64,000 nt of DNA from Globisporangium splendens (taxonomy: Eukaryota; Oomycota; Peronosporomycetes; Pythiales; Pythiaceae), in assembly GCA_006386115.1 (NCBI GenBank), contig VFIW01000021.1, positions 124,001 to 188,000 of the forward strand, written 5' to 3'. A program made the translations under genes and the position numbers. This document shows, piece after piece, positions 52,650 through 62,051 of this stretch (position 1 is the first letter of the stretch; the number at the start of each line of letters is the position of its first letter). Under the pieces are notes generated by a model that did not search any database, was not told the origin of the DNA, and saw only the letters and a program-made list of their open reading frames with translations.

Positions 52650-54311
52650 ATGGCGAAGGGCGATTTCCTGACGCCAAAGGCGATTGCCAATCGCATGAAG
52701 GTGTGTAGATGGCACAGCCATGCTCTTGTGTATGCTTCTTATATGTCTGCTTGGTACTGACGCGCGTCATTCTTATGGCTAATTTGCTTGTGCTTCTCGT
52801 GTCTGTGCAGTCCAAGGGACTGCAGAAGCTGCGGTGGTTTTGCCAGGTGTGCCAGAAGCAGTGTCGCGACGAGAACGGGTTCAAGTGCCACACGACGTCC
52901 GAGAGCCACCAGCGGCAGATGCTCATCGTCGCGAGCGATCCCGACAAGTTCATCAGCGGGTACAGTGAAATGGTACGAATGGATGCTGATGACCGTCTTG
53001 CATTTGGTTGCATGACGATTGGCTGCCTCACTTTGTACGCTTGTTGTTGCCTCTTATCATATATAGTTTGAAAGCGCATTCCTGGAGAACCTCAAGCGCC
53101 GCCACGGCACGAAGCGCATGCGCGCGACGGTCGTCTACAACGAGTACATTGCCGACAAGCTCCATATCCATATGAACGCCACGCAGTGGACGACGCTCGG
53201 GACGTTTGTGCAGTACCTCGGTCGCACAGGAAAGTGCGCCGTCGACGAGACGGAAAAGGTCGGTACAACGCGCTTTGTGTGTTAAATACCGCCATGACAT
53301 ATGAGTGACGCTGATCCTTCACTGTCGTTATGCAGGGCTGGTACATTCAATACATTGACCGCGATCCGCGCACGCTCGCGCGGCAGGAGGAGCTCGAGAA
53401 GAAGAAAAAGTCGGACATGGACCACGAAGAGCGGAACCGCGCGTTCATTGAGCGGCAGCTCAAGATCGCGCAGGACGTCACCAGCAGCCACGAGGACCCC
53501 GATGCGCTGCGTCCGACCAAGTTGCTCCGCACAGACGCGGATGCGAAGATCTCGCTCGGGTTTAGTGCCACAGCAACAGCCAAATCGTCGAAAGATGCTA
53601 ATCGTGGTGGTGATGCGACCCGCTCGGGGTTCAAGCAGTCGCTGAATGTGTTCGGAGGTGACGATTCTTCAGAAAAGGTACCCTCCTCCTCGTCGTCGTC
53701 GTCGTCGTCGTCGTCCAATGCACGCGTGACGCATGAAGGCGATTCGAAGAAGCGGAAAGCACGAACCTCAGCGGTGGATGACATCATGGCCGAGGAAGAG
53801 CGGCGCAAGAAGCAGCTCTTGAAAAAGCAACAGGACGAGGTCCAGCGACAACGGCTCGAGAACTGGATCACAAAGGGCATCGTGGTCAAAGTGACCAACA
53901 AGAAAGTAGGGGGCGGAGAGTACTACAAGCGCAAGGGCGTCATCATGGATGTCGAAGACAAGTTTTGCGCCACGGTCGAGCTCGTGGACTCGGGTGATGT
54001 CCTGAAACTGGATCAGGATGATTTGGAGACTGTGATCCCGAAGGAGGGCCGCAAAGTGAAGATTGTCAATGGAATCGGCCGCGGCGCGATCGCAAAGCTG
54101 CTGTCCATCTCGGTTGGTGACTTTTGCGCGAGCGTGCGCATCGAAACCGGATCAAGAAAGTGCGTGACTTGTTTTGTTTTGTTTTGTGTGTGTGTGTGTG
54201 TGTGTGTCGTCGAAATCGCTCATGCTCTTATTGTTCGTGCCTGGCAGGGGTGAAGTGTTGAATCGTGTCGAGTACGAAGATATTTGCAAATTGGCTGACG
54301 ATTCGAGTTAA
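52650..54311 (+). CDS. KIN17: KIN17 homologue (DNA/RNA-binding zinc-finger protein)
   Basis: Five exons (52650-52700, 52811-52972, 53067-53258, 53336-54159, 54248-54311) give 430 residues (human KIN is 393). The start D-F-L-T-P-K-A-I-A-N-R and the zinc finger C28, C31, H44, H50 followed by S-E-S-H-Q-R-Q match the family. H-M-N-A-T-Q-W and G-W-Y-I-Q-Y-I-D-R-D mark the winged-helix domain. A coiled linker with an expanded poly-Ser (TCG repeat, about 53,690-53,717) follows, and then the tandem SH3-like/KOW C-terminal domain (G-I-V-V-K-V-T to the end). KIN17 is a nuclear protein in DNA replication/repair and pre-mRNA processing. The first three introns are phase 0. A (GT)n run lies in the last intron. 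Confidence 0.97.
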
Positions 54312-54351
54312 GAGCGCATGCAACTCGGGATACAGGCATGCAAGGCTGTTG

Positions 54352-55558
54352 CTATGGAGAAGAAGGCGACTTGCTTGGCACCGCGCCATCTAGGCATAAA
54401 GCAAAACAATATGTCAGTATAATGCTAGCAAACACGCAAACCTTTGGTGCGCACCTTCGTCTCCAGCATTCGCATCATTTGGTGTATGCGACAGCGGCGA
54501 CTTTGAGTCCGTGGCCGCGAGACCGTCCTCCATCTCGTCGTCGTCGGCTTCTGCCTCCTGCTTGAGCTGCTGCTCCTCTTCTTCCATCTCGACGTCTTCG
54601 TCCAGCGTGGCTTTGAGGTTCTGGATTGTGCTCATGAGCAGCGCGAATTGCTTGGTGCGGAGATCTAATTTGCTATCCACGCCCTTGATCGTGTCCGTCG
54701 CGTCGCTTAGTCGTTTCTCTTCCACCGTGATCTCGCTGTAGAAATAGAGCAAAACGCCTCTCTCATGATCAGTATGTTGGGCAGCGCACAACGAAGTCCA
54801 CTGGAGAGGTACGTACGCAGCAATCTCTTTCCTCGACGGCAGCTCGTTGATGACGCGCGAAATGGACTCGTACTCCTCCTTGTACGCGCGGATCGTCTTC
54901 TCGACGTGCACTTTGGCTTTGAGCTCTTCGATCTCCTTTGACACTTTCTCAATCGATGCGTCTAGTTCATACCAATTGTATCGCACGCATGCGCAAAAGC
55001 TCATTAGGTTGGTTAAAGAAACACACAATGGCACACAATGGACAGAAGAACTGCTATGCACGCACCGATCTCTGCGTTCAGCGTCTCGTAGGCTTCGAGT
55101 TCGCGCTGCGACGTGAAGCCCAGGATGTCGGTCTTGTTCGCTTCAAATTCCAGTTGCTCCATTTCCCAAAACAGCGCGTCCGTGTCTTGCTTGCTGGCGG
55201 CGTTGTTTTCATTCACACACACAATGAGCACAAACGTGGACGGAAAGAGAGACACAAGGGTAGGATCCGCTCGCACACACGCATAATACACCACAGTAGC
55301 ATGACCACACGCACCATTTCTCCGCGTCCACGCTGTCGTCCACGAACCCATCGAGCAGCGCGAGCAGGTTCTCGGCGCAGCGCTTGAGCCCCGTCTTGCC
55401 GAGCGTGCTCGTGCGCGTCAGCAGCCGCCGTCGGATCACCACATCTGAGCACACACATATGCATTACACGCATGCACGCAGGCGTCGTCAGTCTCCTGTT
55501 TCTCCCTCGCACTCTCCTCTGCAGACGCTCGCATCACGCGCTCACCTTCGTCCGCCAT
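54352..55558 (-). CDS. THOC7: THO complex subunit 7 (THOC7) homologue
   Basis: Six exons: 55558-55546 (only 13 bases), 55444-55315, 55193-55066, 54961-54817, 54735-54455 and 54389-54352, giving 244 residues. Family marks are D-x-V-I-R-x-R-L-L at the N terminus, a long coiled coil, and D-L-R-x-K-Q-F-x-L-L-x-S-T-I followed by an acidic tail. THOC7 is a structural coiled-coil subunit of THO/TREX, which couples transcription to mRNA export in the nucleus. If the last intron (54454-54390) is retained, the protein ends at 54414 instead; the spliced form keeps an S-P-S-S-P end. It converges with KIN17; the two stops are 41 bases apart. Confidence 0.9.
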
Positions 55559-55844
55559 GCTGCTTCCTGTTTGCTGTGTTCAGGTTCGTTTAATCGAGTC
55601 ACTGGTTCGAATCTAGTCTCGCACTCCACTGCGTATAAATCTATACATCAAGTATACTTTGTGTTTGTATAGTGTATAAACGCTCTTCGACTGAGTCCGA
55701 TTATTTATAAACTATACCTACTTTATACGGATAGCTGCATTTTGCATCGCATCGCCTGTATTGCGCCATCCATGAAGCCATATTTAACTCAGCGCCGCAT
55801 TCGACACGCGGCGGGCGTTCATCGCCGTTCTCCATTGTGCACCG
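55559..55844. promoter_or_regulatory. Divergent promoter region of THOC7 and the WD40 gene
   Basis: An A/T-rich stretch (about 55,620-55,740) between two divergent genes. No defined element recognised. Confidence 0.4.
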
Positions 55845-57857
55845 ATGTGGTTCGGTCTCGCGCCGTCGCCTGCACCGAATCCGTCGCGCCTCAACTCGCG
55901 GGCGTCGCATCCGCCTTCGTGCACGTGCGCTCGCCATCGCGGCGCCAATGCGCAAGGACACCACCACGCAGCAGCATCGTCAAGACACTCCATGCTGTCG
56001 CCACGAAAGCAGCAACAGGAAGATTGCGTGCACGACGACGCGGATTCGACGCTCAAGCACGATCTCGTGCGGGTGCCCCACCTTACAGCGCTTCATGGAC
56101 CCACGGCATCACCGCGAGCGCCACAGAAACAAGACGAGCAGCAATCGGCAGTATCCATTCCTCGACACCTACGCCATACGCTCGTTTCGCGAAAAAACAT
56201 GCGGCAGGAGCAGTCTGCATTGTCGCTGCAGATCCATGACGTTGGTCCCAGGATGGCGGCGAGTGTTGCGCAGCGAGATACAGAAGGCGGTCATACGCTT
56301 GAGAAAGAGCACGAGTCTGCTACAAGCGACAGACACCAACCAGAGCATGCCGCTGCTGACTATATGAGTTTCGACATGGACGGAAACAATGCGATGGCCG
56401 TCGAATTTGCTCATAGCGTGGACAAGCGACTCGATGCAATGAGGACGCCAAAGGCGGGATGGCGCGTGTCCAGAGTGCTCGATTGTATACCACAACCAAC
56501 AGTCATCTCCAACGACGATCGAGAGGCGCACAGGTACGGAGTGTGTTGTTGCCACTCACCCGCCATACAAACCTTCCTGCACTCTTTATGTATGTGTGCG
56601 CTGTGGTGTAGCAGCAACGTCGACACGCTGGAAGGACCACGCGCTGCACACCCAAGATCTCGTCGATCGTCACGAGCCGCTACGTCCTTGCACCATGATC
56701 CGCACTTGGCAATCGATTCGGCATCACGAGGTGATCGCGATCTCTTGGCGTCCTTTTCGTTTGCGTTTCCTCACCTTCGGCCGGAAAACTTGGTCGGTCA
56801 CACTTCCAGTGTCTGCTTCGTGGCAACGAAAGACGATCGCTTCTTTGTCTCGTGCTCGATCGACGGGTTCGTCAAAGTGTGGTCGCGCAGCACCTACGCG
56901 TGTCTTCACACACTCTTTCTCCACAAGGACAATGTCTCATGCATCGATCTTCATTCGCGATGGCTCGTCTCAGGGTCCCACGACACGACGCTGAGGGTCT
57001 ACAACTGCCTGGACAACTTTCGATGTCTCCACGTACTTCGCGACCACACTGCGCACATCACCAAGGTTCACTTACCGCTGTCGCTTCCTCAGCACATCCT
57101 GAGCTGCTCGGACGACGCGACCATCCGCATCTGGCACGGCGAGCGCGGCCACTGCGTGTTCGTCCTGCGCGATCATTCGTCGAGGATCACGTGCTTCCAC
57201 ATGGACGGCGAGAAAGTGTGCTCCGGTGCCGCCGACGCCGCGATCTGCTTCTGGGATATCCGCAGCATCAGCGAGAACAACTACAACAGCAGCAACAACA
57301 ACAACAACAGAACGCACCGCCAGCTGCAGCAGTAGACACACAAGAGCAATCGAGAGATCCATGCGACTCGGGGGTTCTACGTGCATAACGCAACAGTTCA
57401 AGTGCTCGTGGCGACGTCATCGATTGAAGGCACGTTGCTGCTAAGCGGCTCGAGCGACGGCACGATTCATCTCTTCAATTTCCACACGATGGGTTACATT
57501 GGACAACTGGACGACGTCCGCTCGCCGATTTACAGCATGTGTCTGCTCTCGCATGGGCGACTCGTGTGCTCTGCTGGTGACGGGAGGTTGCTTCAGTACA
57601 GCGATCTCTGCAGCCACCCGCTCGAGAAATCCGAACTCAAGCTTGCGCCAGCATGGATCTCGTCGTTGCAGCTTTGCGGCGAGATGCTCGTGTGCAGCTC
57701 GGAGGGTCTGCTGTACATCGTGGACGTCGAACAGCTCCGCGTCCACACCGTCATCGACACGATGCATGACTTCGTCAACAGCGTCAGCTGGTTGCACGCG
57801 AACACACTCATCAGCGGCGGACAGGACAATGCGATAAAGATCTGGCACATTGCCTGA
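55845..57857 (+). CDS. WD40-repeat protein with an in-frame TAG between repeats
   Basis: Exon 1 is 55845-56533, then an intron with G-T-A-C-G-G donor and T-A-G acceptor, and exon 2 starts at 56612. A low-complexity N terminus of about 250 residues precedes WD40 repeats: four before 57,270 and four after 57,375, with typical G-H-x-S-x-V, S-G-S-x-D-x-T-x-R-V and I-K-I-W-H ends. A TAG at 57333-57335, in the same frame and after CAG CAG, separates the two halves of the propeller; it lies in a Gln/Asn-rich linker. No intron can remove it. Either a nonsense mutation (CAG to TAG), stop read-through, or a sequencing error is at work. The closest kind is an F-box/WD or TRAF7-like propeller scaffold, but no F-box is visible. 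Partner unknown. Confidence 0.75.
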
Positions 57858-57902
57858 GACGCTCTTGTTGTCGTGTGTTTGTGCGTTGATTGTTGTGGGG
57901 TG

Positions 57903-59119
57903 TTAGGAAATCGGCGTCGCTTCTTGTTGCTGTTGTTCCTGTTGTTGCTGCTGCAATTTCGCCGCGTGCATTTTGGAGAATGCGTTGTGGCGACCTAGGG
58001 CATCGTGAGTGGGGAACTTTCGCTGGCAGAGCAGACAGCAAATCAGTTCGGCTGCGGCCGGCGTCGTTGATCCCACTGGGTCAATCTTGTGGTTGACGCA
58101 TGACTTCGCACCCGATGCGCTGGAGGATACCTCCGCATTTTCTGTAGTTCCTTTTGCTGGAGTCTTTGGTGACTGCCTCCACGTCGCCCAGCGTCTCGCT
58201 TTCTCGTCTAATCCCGAGTTCAAGATGGTTTCCTGCATCTCCGCATCCATGCTGCTGCTGTTCTCATTGCCTGCCTCTGTATCTCCCATCCTCTGGTCCG
58301 ACGATGAAGCCGCACACGTTCGTTCAAATCCTTTGGCGTGAAATTCTTCGCGCGCAAGCCGCTCCTCTTCTTCTCGGAACGCCCGCCAGATCTCCTCCGG
58401 GGTGCGTTGGCGACGAGGTTCCCTTTGTGGAGGAGGAAATGGCGGTGGTGGAGGCTTTCGATCATTCTGCTGCTCTTGGTTCTTCTTCTTGCGTTTCCGC
58501 GGGTATGCTGGTGGCCCAGTCGGTGGCGGTGGCGGACGTTTATGCTGCGGTGGTGCCCGGGGATGTGGCGCTTTTCCGACGCGAACGGTGCTAAGGTACT
58601 TGCGCTGCGAAGTCTCGTCAACTAGGCATTCATAGGCTTCACTCAGTCGCTTGAAGGCTGCTTCCGCGTCTACAACAAACCAACCAATGCACAAGCAGTT
58701 GGGCGTATGTCAGTATCACGTCTCATGCTCCAGTTTTGTTACTCATAAGGCGACGAGCACACCAACGGATTTGTTCTTGTCTGGATGCACTTGGATCGCG
58801 AGCTCTTTGTATCGTCTGCACGCACATACAAGACCACCTAAGCCCGTCTATTTCTCCTATGTATTTCCCTCATAATAGAAAAAAGAACGAGCGTCGTAGG
58901 GGGAAATCAACGCACCGCCGCACTTGCTTGACGTCAATGAAGATGGCGTTCTGCTGCGCTGCAAGGAGCTGCAGCACCTCGTAGTGATCGCTACAAAGGC
59001 ACACATGAAGAATGACAGAGGTTAGTGTTGGTATGAGCATGCACACGTGGCCATTAAACGCAGAGGTAGCGACGCAACCTGCAGCGCAAAATGCGCGCCA
59101 CCGCGTGGTCCTCGCTCAT
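57903..59119 (-). CDS. J-domain co-chaperone with C-terminal C2H2 zinc finger
   Basis: Four exons: 59119-59079, 58990-58916, 58815-58763 (53 bases, carrying the catalytic H-P-D) and 58669-57903, giving 311 residues. The J domain is complete: D-H-Y-E-V-L at residues 15-20, K-E-L-A-I-Q, H-P-D at 49-51, K-N-K, then F-K-R-L-S-E-A-Y. A Pro/Lys-rich linker, an acidic/Arg helix (E-E-I-W-R-A-F-R-E-E-E) and a single C-x2-C-x12-H-x6-H finger close to the end follow. J domains stimulate Hsp70 ATPase. The architecture recalls DNAJC proteins of ribosome biogenesis or splicing, but I cannot name the member. A poly-Gln tail is present. Confidence 0.9.
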
Positions 59120-59267
59120 GATGCAAGAAGCGCAAAACGTTCAAAATGTGAGGTTGCAGTGGCGTTATTTAACACTGTTGCACTGCTTTTTGCCAATACA
59201 AACACAACCGGTTTATAACATACTTTCTTGACAACAACAACAATAAATACCAGACCGAGAATGGTGT

Positions 59268-60496
59268 TCATTGCGCCATGGCGAATGATGCCTCGTCCTG
59301 GTCGCGATCCTTAACGTCCTCAGCCTCGTGGTCGTACTCGTTCTCATTCTCGTTATCACCATCGTCTTCCTCATCGTCCTGTTCATCGTGCTGGTGCTCA
59401 TGCTCATGCCGCGTCTTCACTGCGAGCGCGTGGACACGACGCACGAAACTCAAGTCGTGCTGCAGCACGTCCGCATTGAAATGCTGCACAAGCAATTGCA
59501 TCAGCTGAGACTAGCAAGTAAACCAAACAAACAACACAAAGCAATACCTCTTCTTCTAGCGAGTCCAGGAGCTTCTTGTATTCCGCCACGTTGACTCCAT
59601 CGGGCGTCAGCACGAGCTCGTCCTCCTTCGCTGATTGTCCTTCCTCCGGTGGGTAGTTCTCCAAGAGCGACTCGATGTCCTCGTACAGATGCTGGTGCTC
59701 GAGCGGCAAGTACTCGTTGAACTTGCGCTTCTTCGTGCGCTCTGCGACGATCGCGTCGTCGAGTTTGCTCACGCACTTCACGTGGATGAAGCCATAGCCC
59801 CACGGATACAACACGATGCAAAAGCCGTCATCGCTGCGGTAGCCGCGCAAGTAGCCTGCTCCAACAGGTGTGGCGACGAGGTCGTCAAGGCGCAGACCAG
59901 CTATTTCACACAGCATGCACATGCAATGTTAGTCCAGCGATCTACACAATAGATGGCAAGAGCTCGAAGGTCAACGCACCGACGACGTGGTCTTTGCGCA
60001 GCACAAAGCCCTCGATCGGGTCCGCGACCCACTCGCGCAGGAATTGCGCGACGCGGTCTTTCATCTCCAGCGCCACGAGCGCGCGCTTGGAGAACTCCAT
60101 GCTCGCATCGTCCTGTTCGAGCGTCGCGAGCAGCACGCGCACGCAGCGCTCAAGCTTCTTCTTGTACACAGGCGATGGCAGCAGCTGCAGCGCCTGCGTC
60201 ACGAGCTTCTGGATCACATCCATCTTGCGCGACGGCACGACTGCGACGGCTTCCAGCAGGTGCAGCCAGCGGTGGTCGCGCTCCTCGTATCGGTGTGTGC
60301 GCGGCGGCGGACGCGCGAGCTGCAGCAGCACGCTCGAGTGCACGGGCATCGCGAAGGCGACGCAGTTGCGGTCGGCGGCCTTGCGGAGCTGCATCTCGTT
60401 CAGTGAGAACACGGGCAGCCCCGAGGACGACGACGACGAGCAGGCGGACGCAGCGCCGCTGGTGTCGTCTTCGGGCTTGAGACTCGTTGCCATCAT
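59268..60496 (-). CDS. Conserved-looking protein of unknown function, acidic C terminus
   Basis: Three exons (60496-59980, 59900-59548, 59504-59268) with GT-AG introns, phases matching, encode 368 residues. The N-terminal 170 residues are largely helical (A-L-Q-L-L, V-L-L-A-T-L-E). A short beta-rich segment (G-F-C-I-V-L-Y-P-W-G-Y-G-F-I-H-V-K) then precedes two helical stretches, and the C terminus is an extended Asp/Glu/His/Asn-rich tail of about 50 residues. No known motif recognised, no signal peptide. It is divergently transcribed from the exonuclease gene; 164 bases separate the starts. Confidence 0.8.
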
Positions 60497-60660
60497 CGCA
60501 GCTGGACTTGTGTAGGAGGAGAGATGCTTGTGGCGAAGGGAAAGGGGCTATTAATAAGGCAATCACCTCGAGTGGACTTGAACTGCATCATCCACCCACT
60601 TGGGTGATTGGGTGGTTTGGCAGAGTACCACACTTCTCTGTGATCAGTCAAGTGGGGACG

Positions 60661-62023
60661 ATGGCGCCGACGATGGCCATGCAGATGCTGCGGCGCGCGT
60701 GCGTCTCGTCGTCGCGCACGGCGCTGCTGCCAACGACGACGAATATGGTGGCGATGGCTCCTTCGTCTGCTGTGCTACCGGTGGTCCTCAACATACCGCC
60801 ACACGCGCAGTTCTCCAGCAAGCGGCGCGTGCGCTACGGGGACAACGAGTCGTCTCGTGGCAAGTTGTTCTCGTTCATGAAGCAGAAGCAAAAGGCGCAA
60901 TTGGACAAACTACGCGCGTCGTTAGCGAGCGAGCAGCTCGCAAAGATGAATGTGCCGCCGGTCAGTGAAGAAGAAGCCTCGGTGGCCGTGGCTGCAGACG
61001 ACACCAGTGAGAGCGGCAACAACATGGGCAAGAGCGCCAAGGAGTTTTCGCGGATGCGCAAGCTCAAGGAGGCCAAGCAGGAGCGCGTCAAGCACCTGCC
61101 GCTGTTCAAACCCAACTCGCCGCTGCTGCGCCACTTTGGCGACCAGACGCTCGGCGATTACGACCAGCTGCCCACGACAGCGTTCCGCGGCCAGGTGCTC
61201 GTGATCCACTCGCCACAGGAAGAAGCGATTTATGCGTCCTACCTGCGCGCGCAAAAGGTGTGGTGGCATACTTCATGCACAGGTCTTGTGTGTGTATGCA
61301 ACTCATATATGTGTGCATGTTGCATAGGTCTTTGGTGTGGACACGGAGGCCAAGCCAGACTTCCACACCAAGAAGCAGATGAACCCGGTGTGTCTGATCC
61401 AGCTCGCGACGCTCGACCGCGCGTTTATTTATCGCCTGCAGCGCGGCCAACCACTGCCGCCCGTGCTCCAGGAGCTGCTCGCGAACCCGGACGTGCTCAA
61501 GATCGGCCACTCGCTGCACGACGACTTTCGCCAGATGAAGGCGTCGAAGCTGGTTAACGCTGTCAACTCGACGGTCGACACGCTGCCGATCGCCAACAAG
61601 CTCGGGTGCTTGCGACCAGGACTCAAGACCCTGTGTCAGCTGTTCCTTGGTGGCGTGATCTCCAAGGAGATGCAAGTGTCGAACTGGGAAGCCACGCGTC
61701 TGAGTCCCGCGCAGATCAAATACGCGGCGACGGACGCGTGGGCGCCTCTGCGAGGTGAGCAAGTTGAGATTTGACATTGTGTCTGCTGGTACAATGACGT
61801 CTCTAATGAATGTACTGTGTATGGTTCTATTGCAGTGCTGCTGGAGATGATTCAATTAGAGGAAACGCGCCTGCTGCTTCGCACCAAGAGCTACAACAGC
61901 TTTGGTCGAACTGTGGTCGACGACGACCACGACAAGCTGCTCGGACTGCTCCACAGTTTTGTGCTGAGCCAACAGCCGCCAGAGGTGAGTAGAGTCAGCG
62001 GCAGCAGTACCGACCAACCTTAG
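60661..62023 (+). CDS. DEDDy 3'-5' exonuclease domain protein, probably mitochondrial
   Basis: Three exons (60661-61257, 61328-61754, 61836-62023) encode 403 residues. The N terminus (Met/Arg/Ser/Thr/Ala-rich, then S-S-K-R-R-V-R-Y) fits a mitochondrial presequence. Exonuclease motifs: V-D-T-E (Exo I, D and E), H-S-L-H-D-D (Exo II) and K-Y-A-A-T-D-A (Exo III, Y-x3-D), the DEDDy arrangement of Rrp6/WRN/RNase D type enzymes, which degrade RNA or DNA from the 3' end using two metal ions. No HRDC domain or helicase follows. The last exon runs through a possible G-T-G-A-G-T donor at 61985 to the TAG at 62023; a further exon is not supported because the opposite strand there is coding. Confidence 0.92.
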
Positions 62024-62051
62024 CGGATTTTTGCCTTGCTGTATACTTTTT

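Noticed and set aside
12489..57335. Reassignment of TAA/TAG to glutamine
   Set aside because: Two Gln-rich in-frame stops suggested it, but many intact genes here end in TAG or TAA (three SDR genes, SelO, KIN17, the phosphatases), so the standard code applies.
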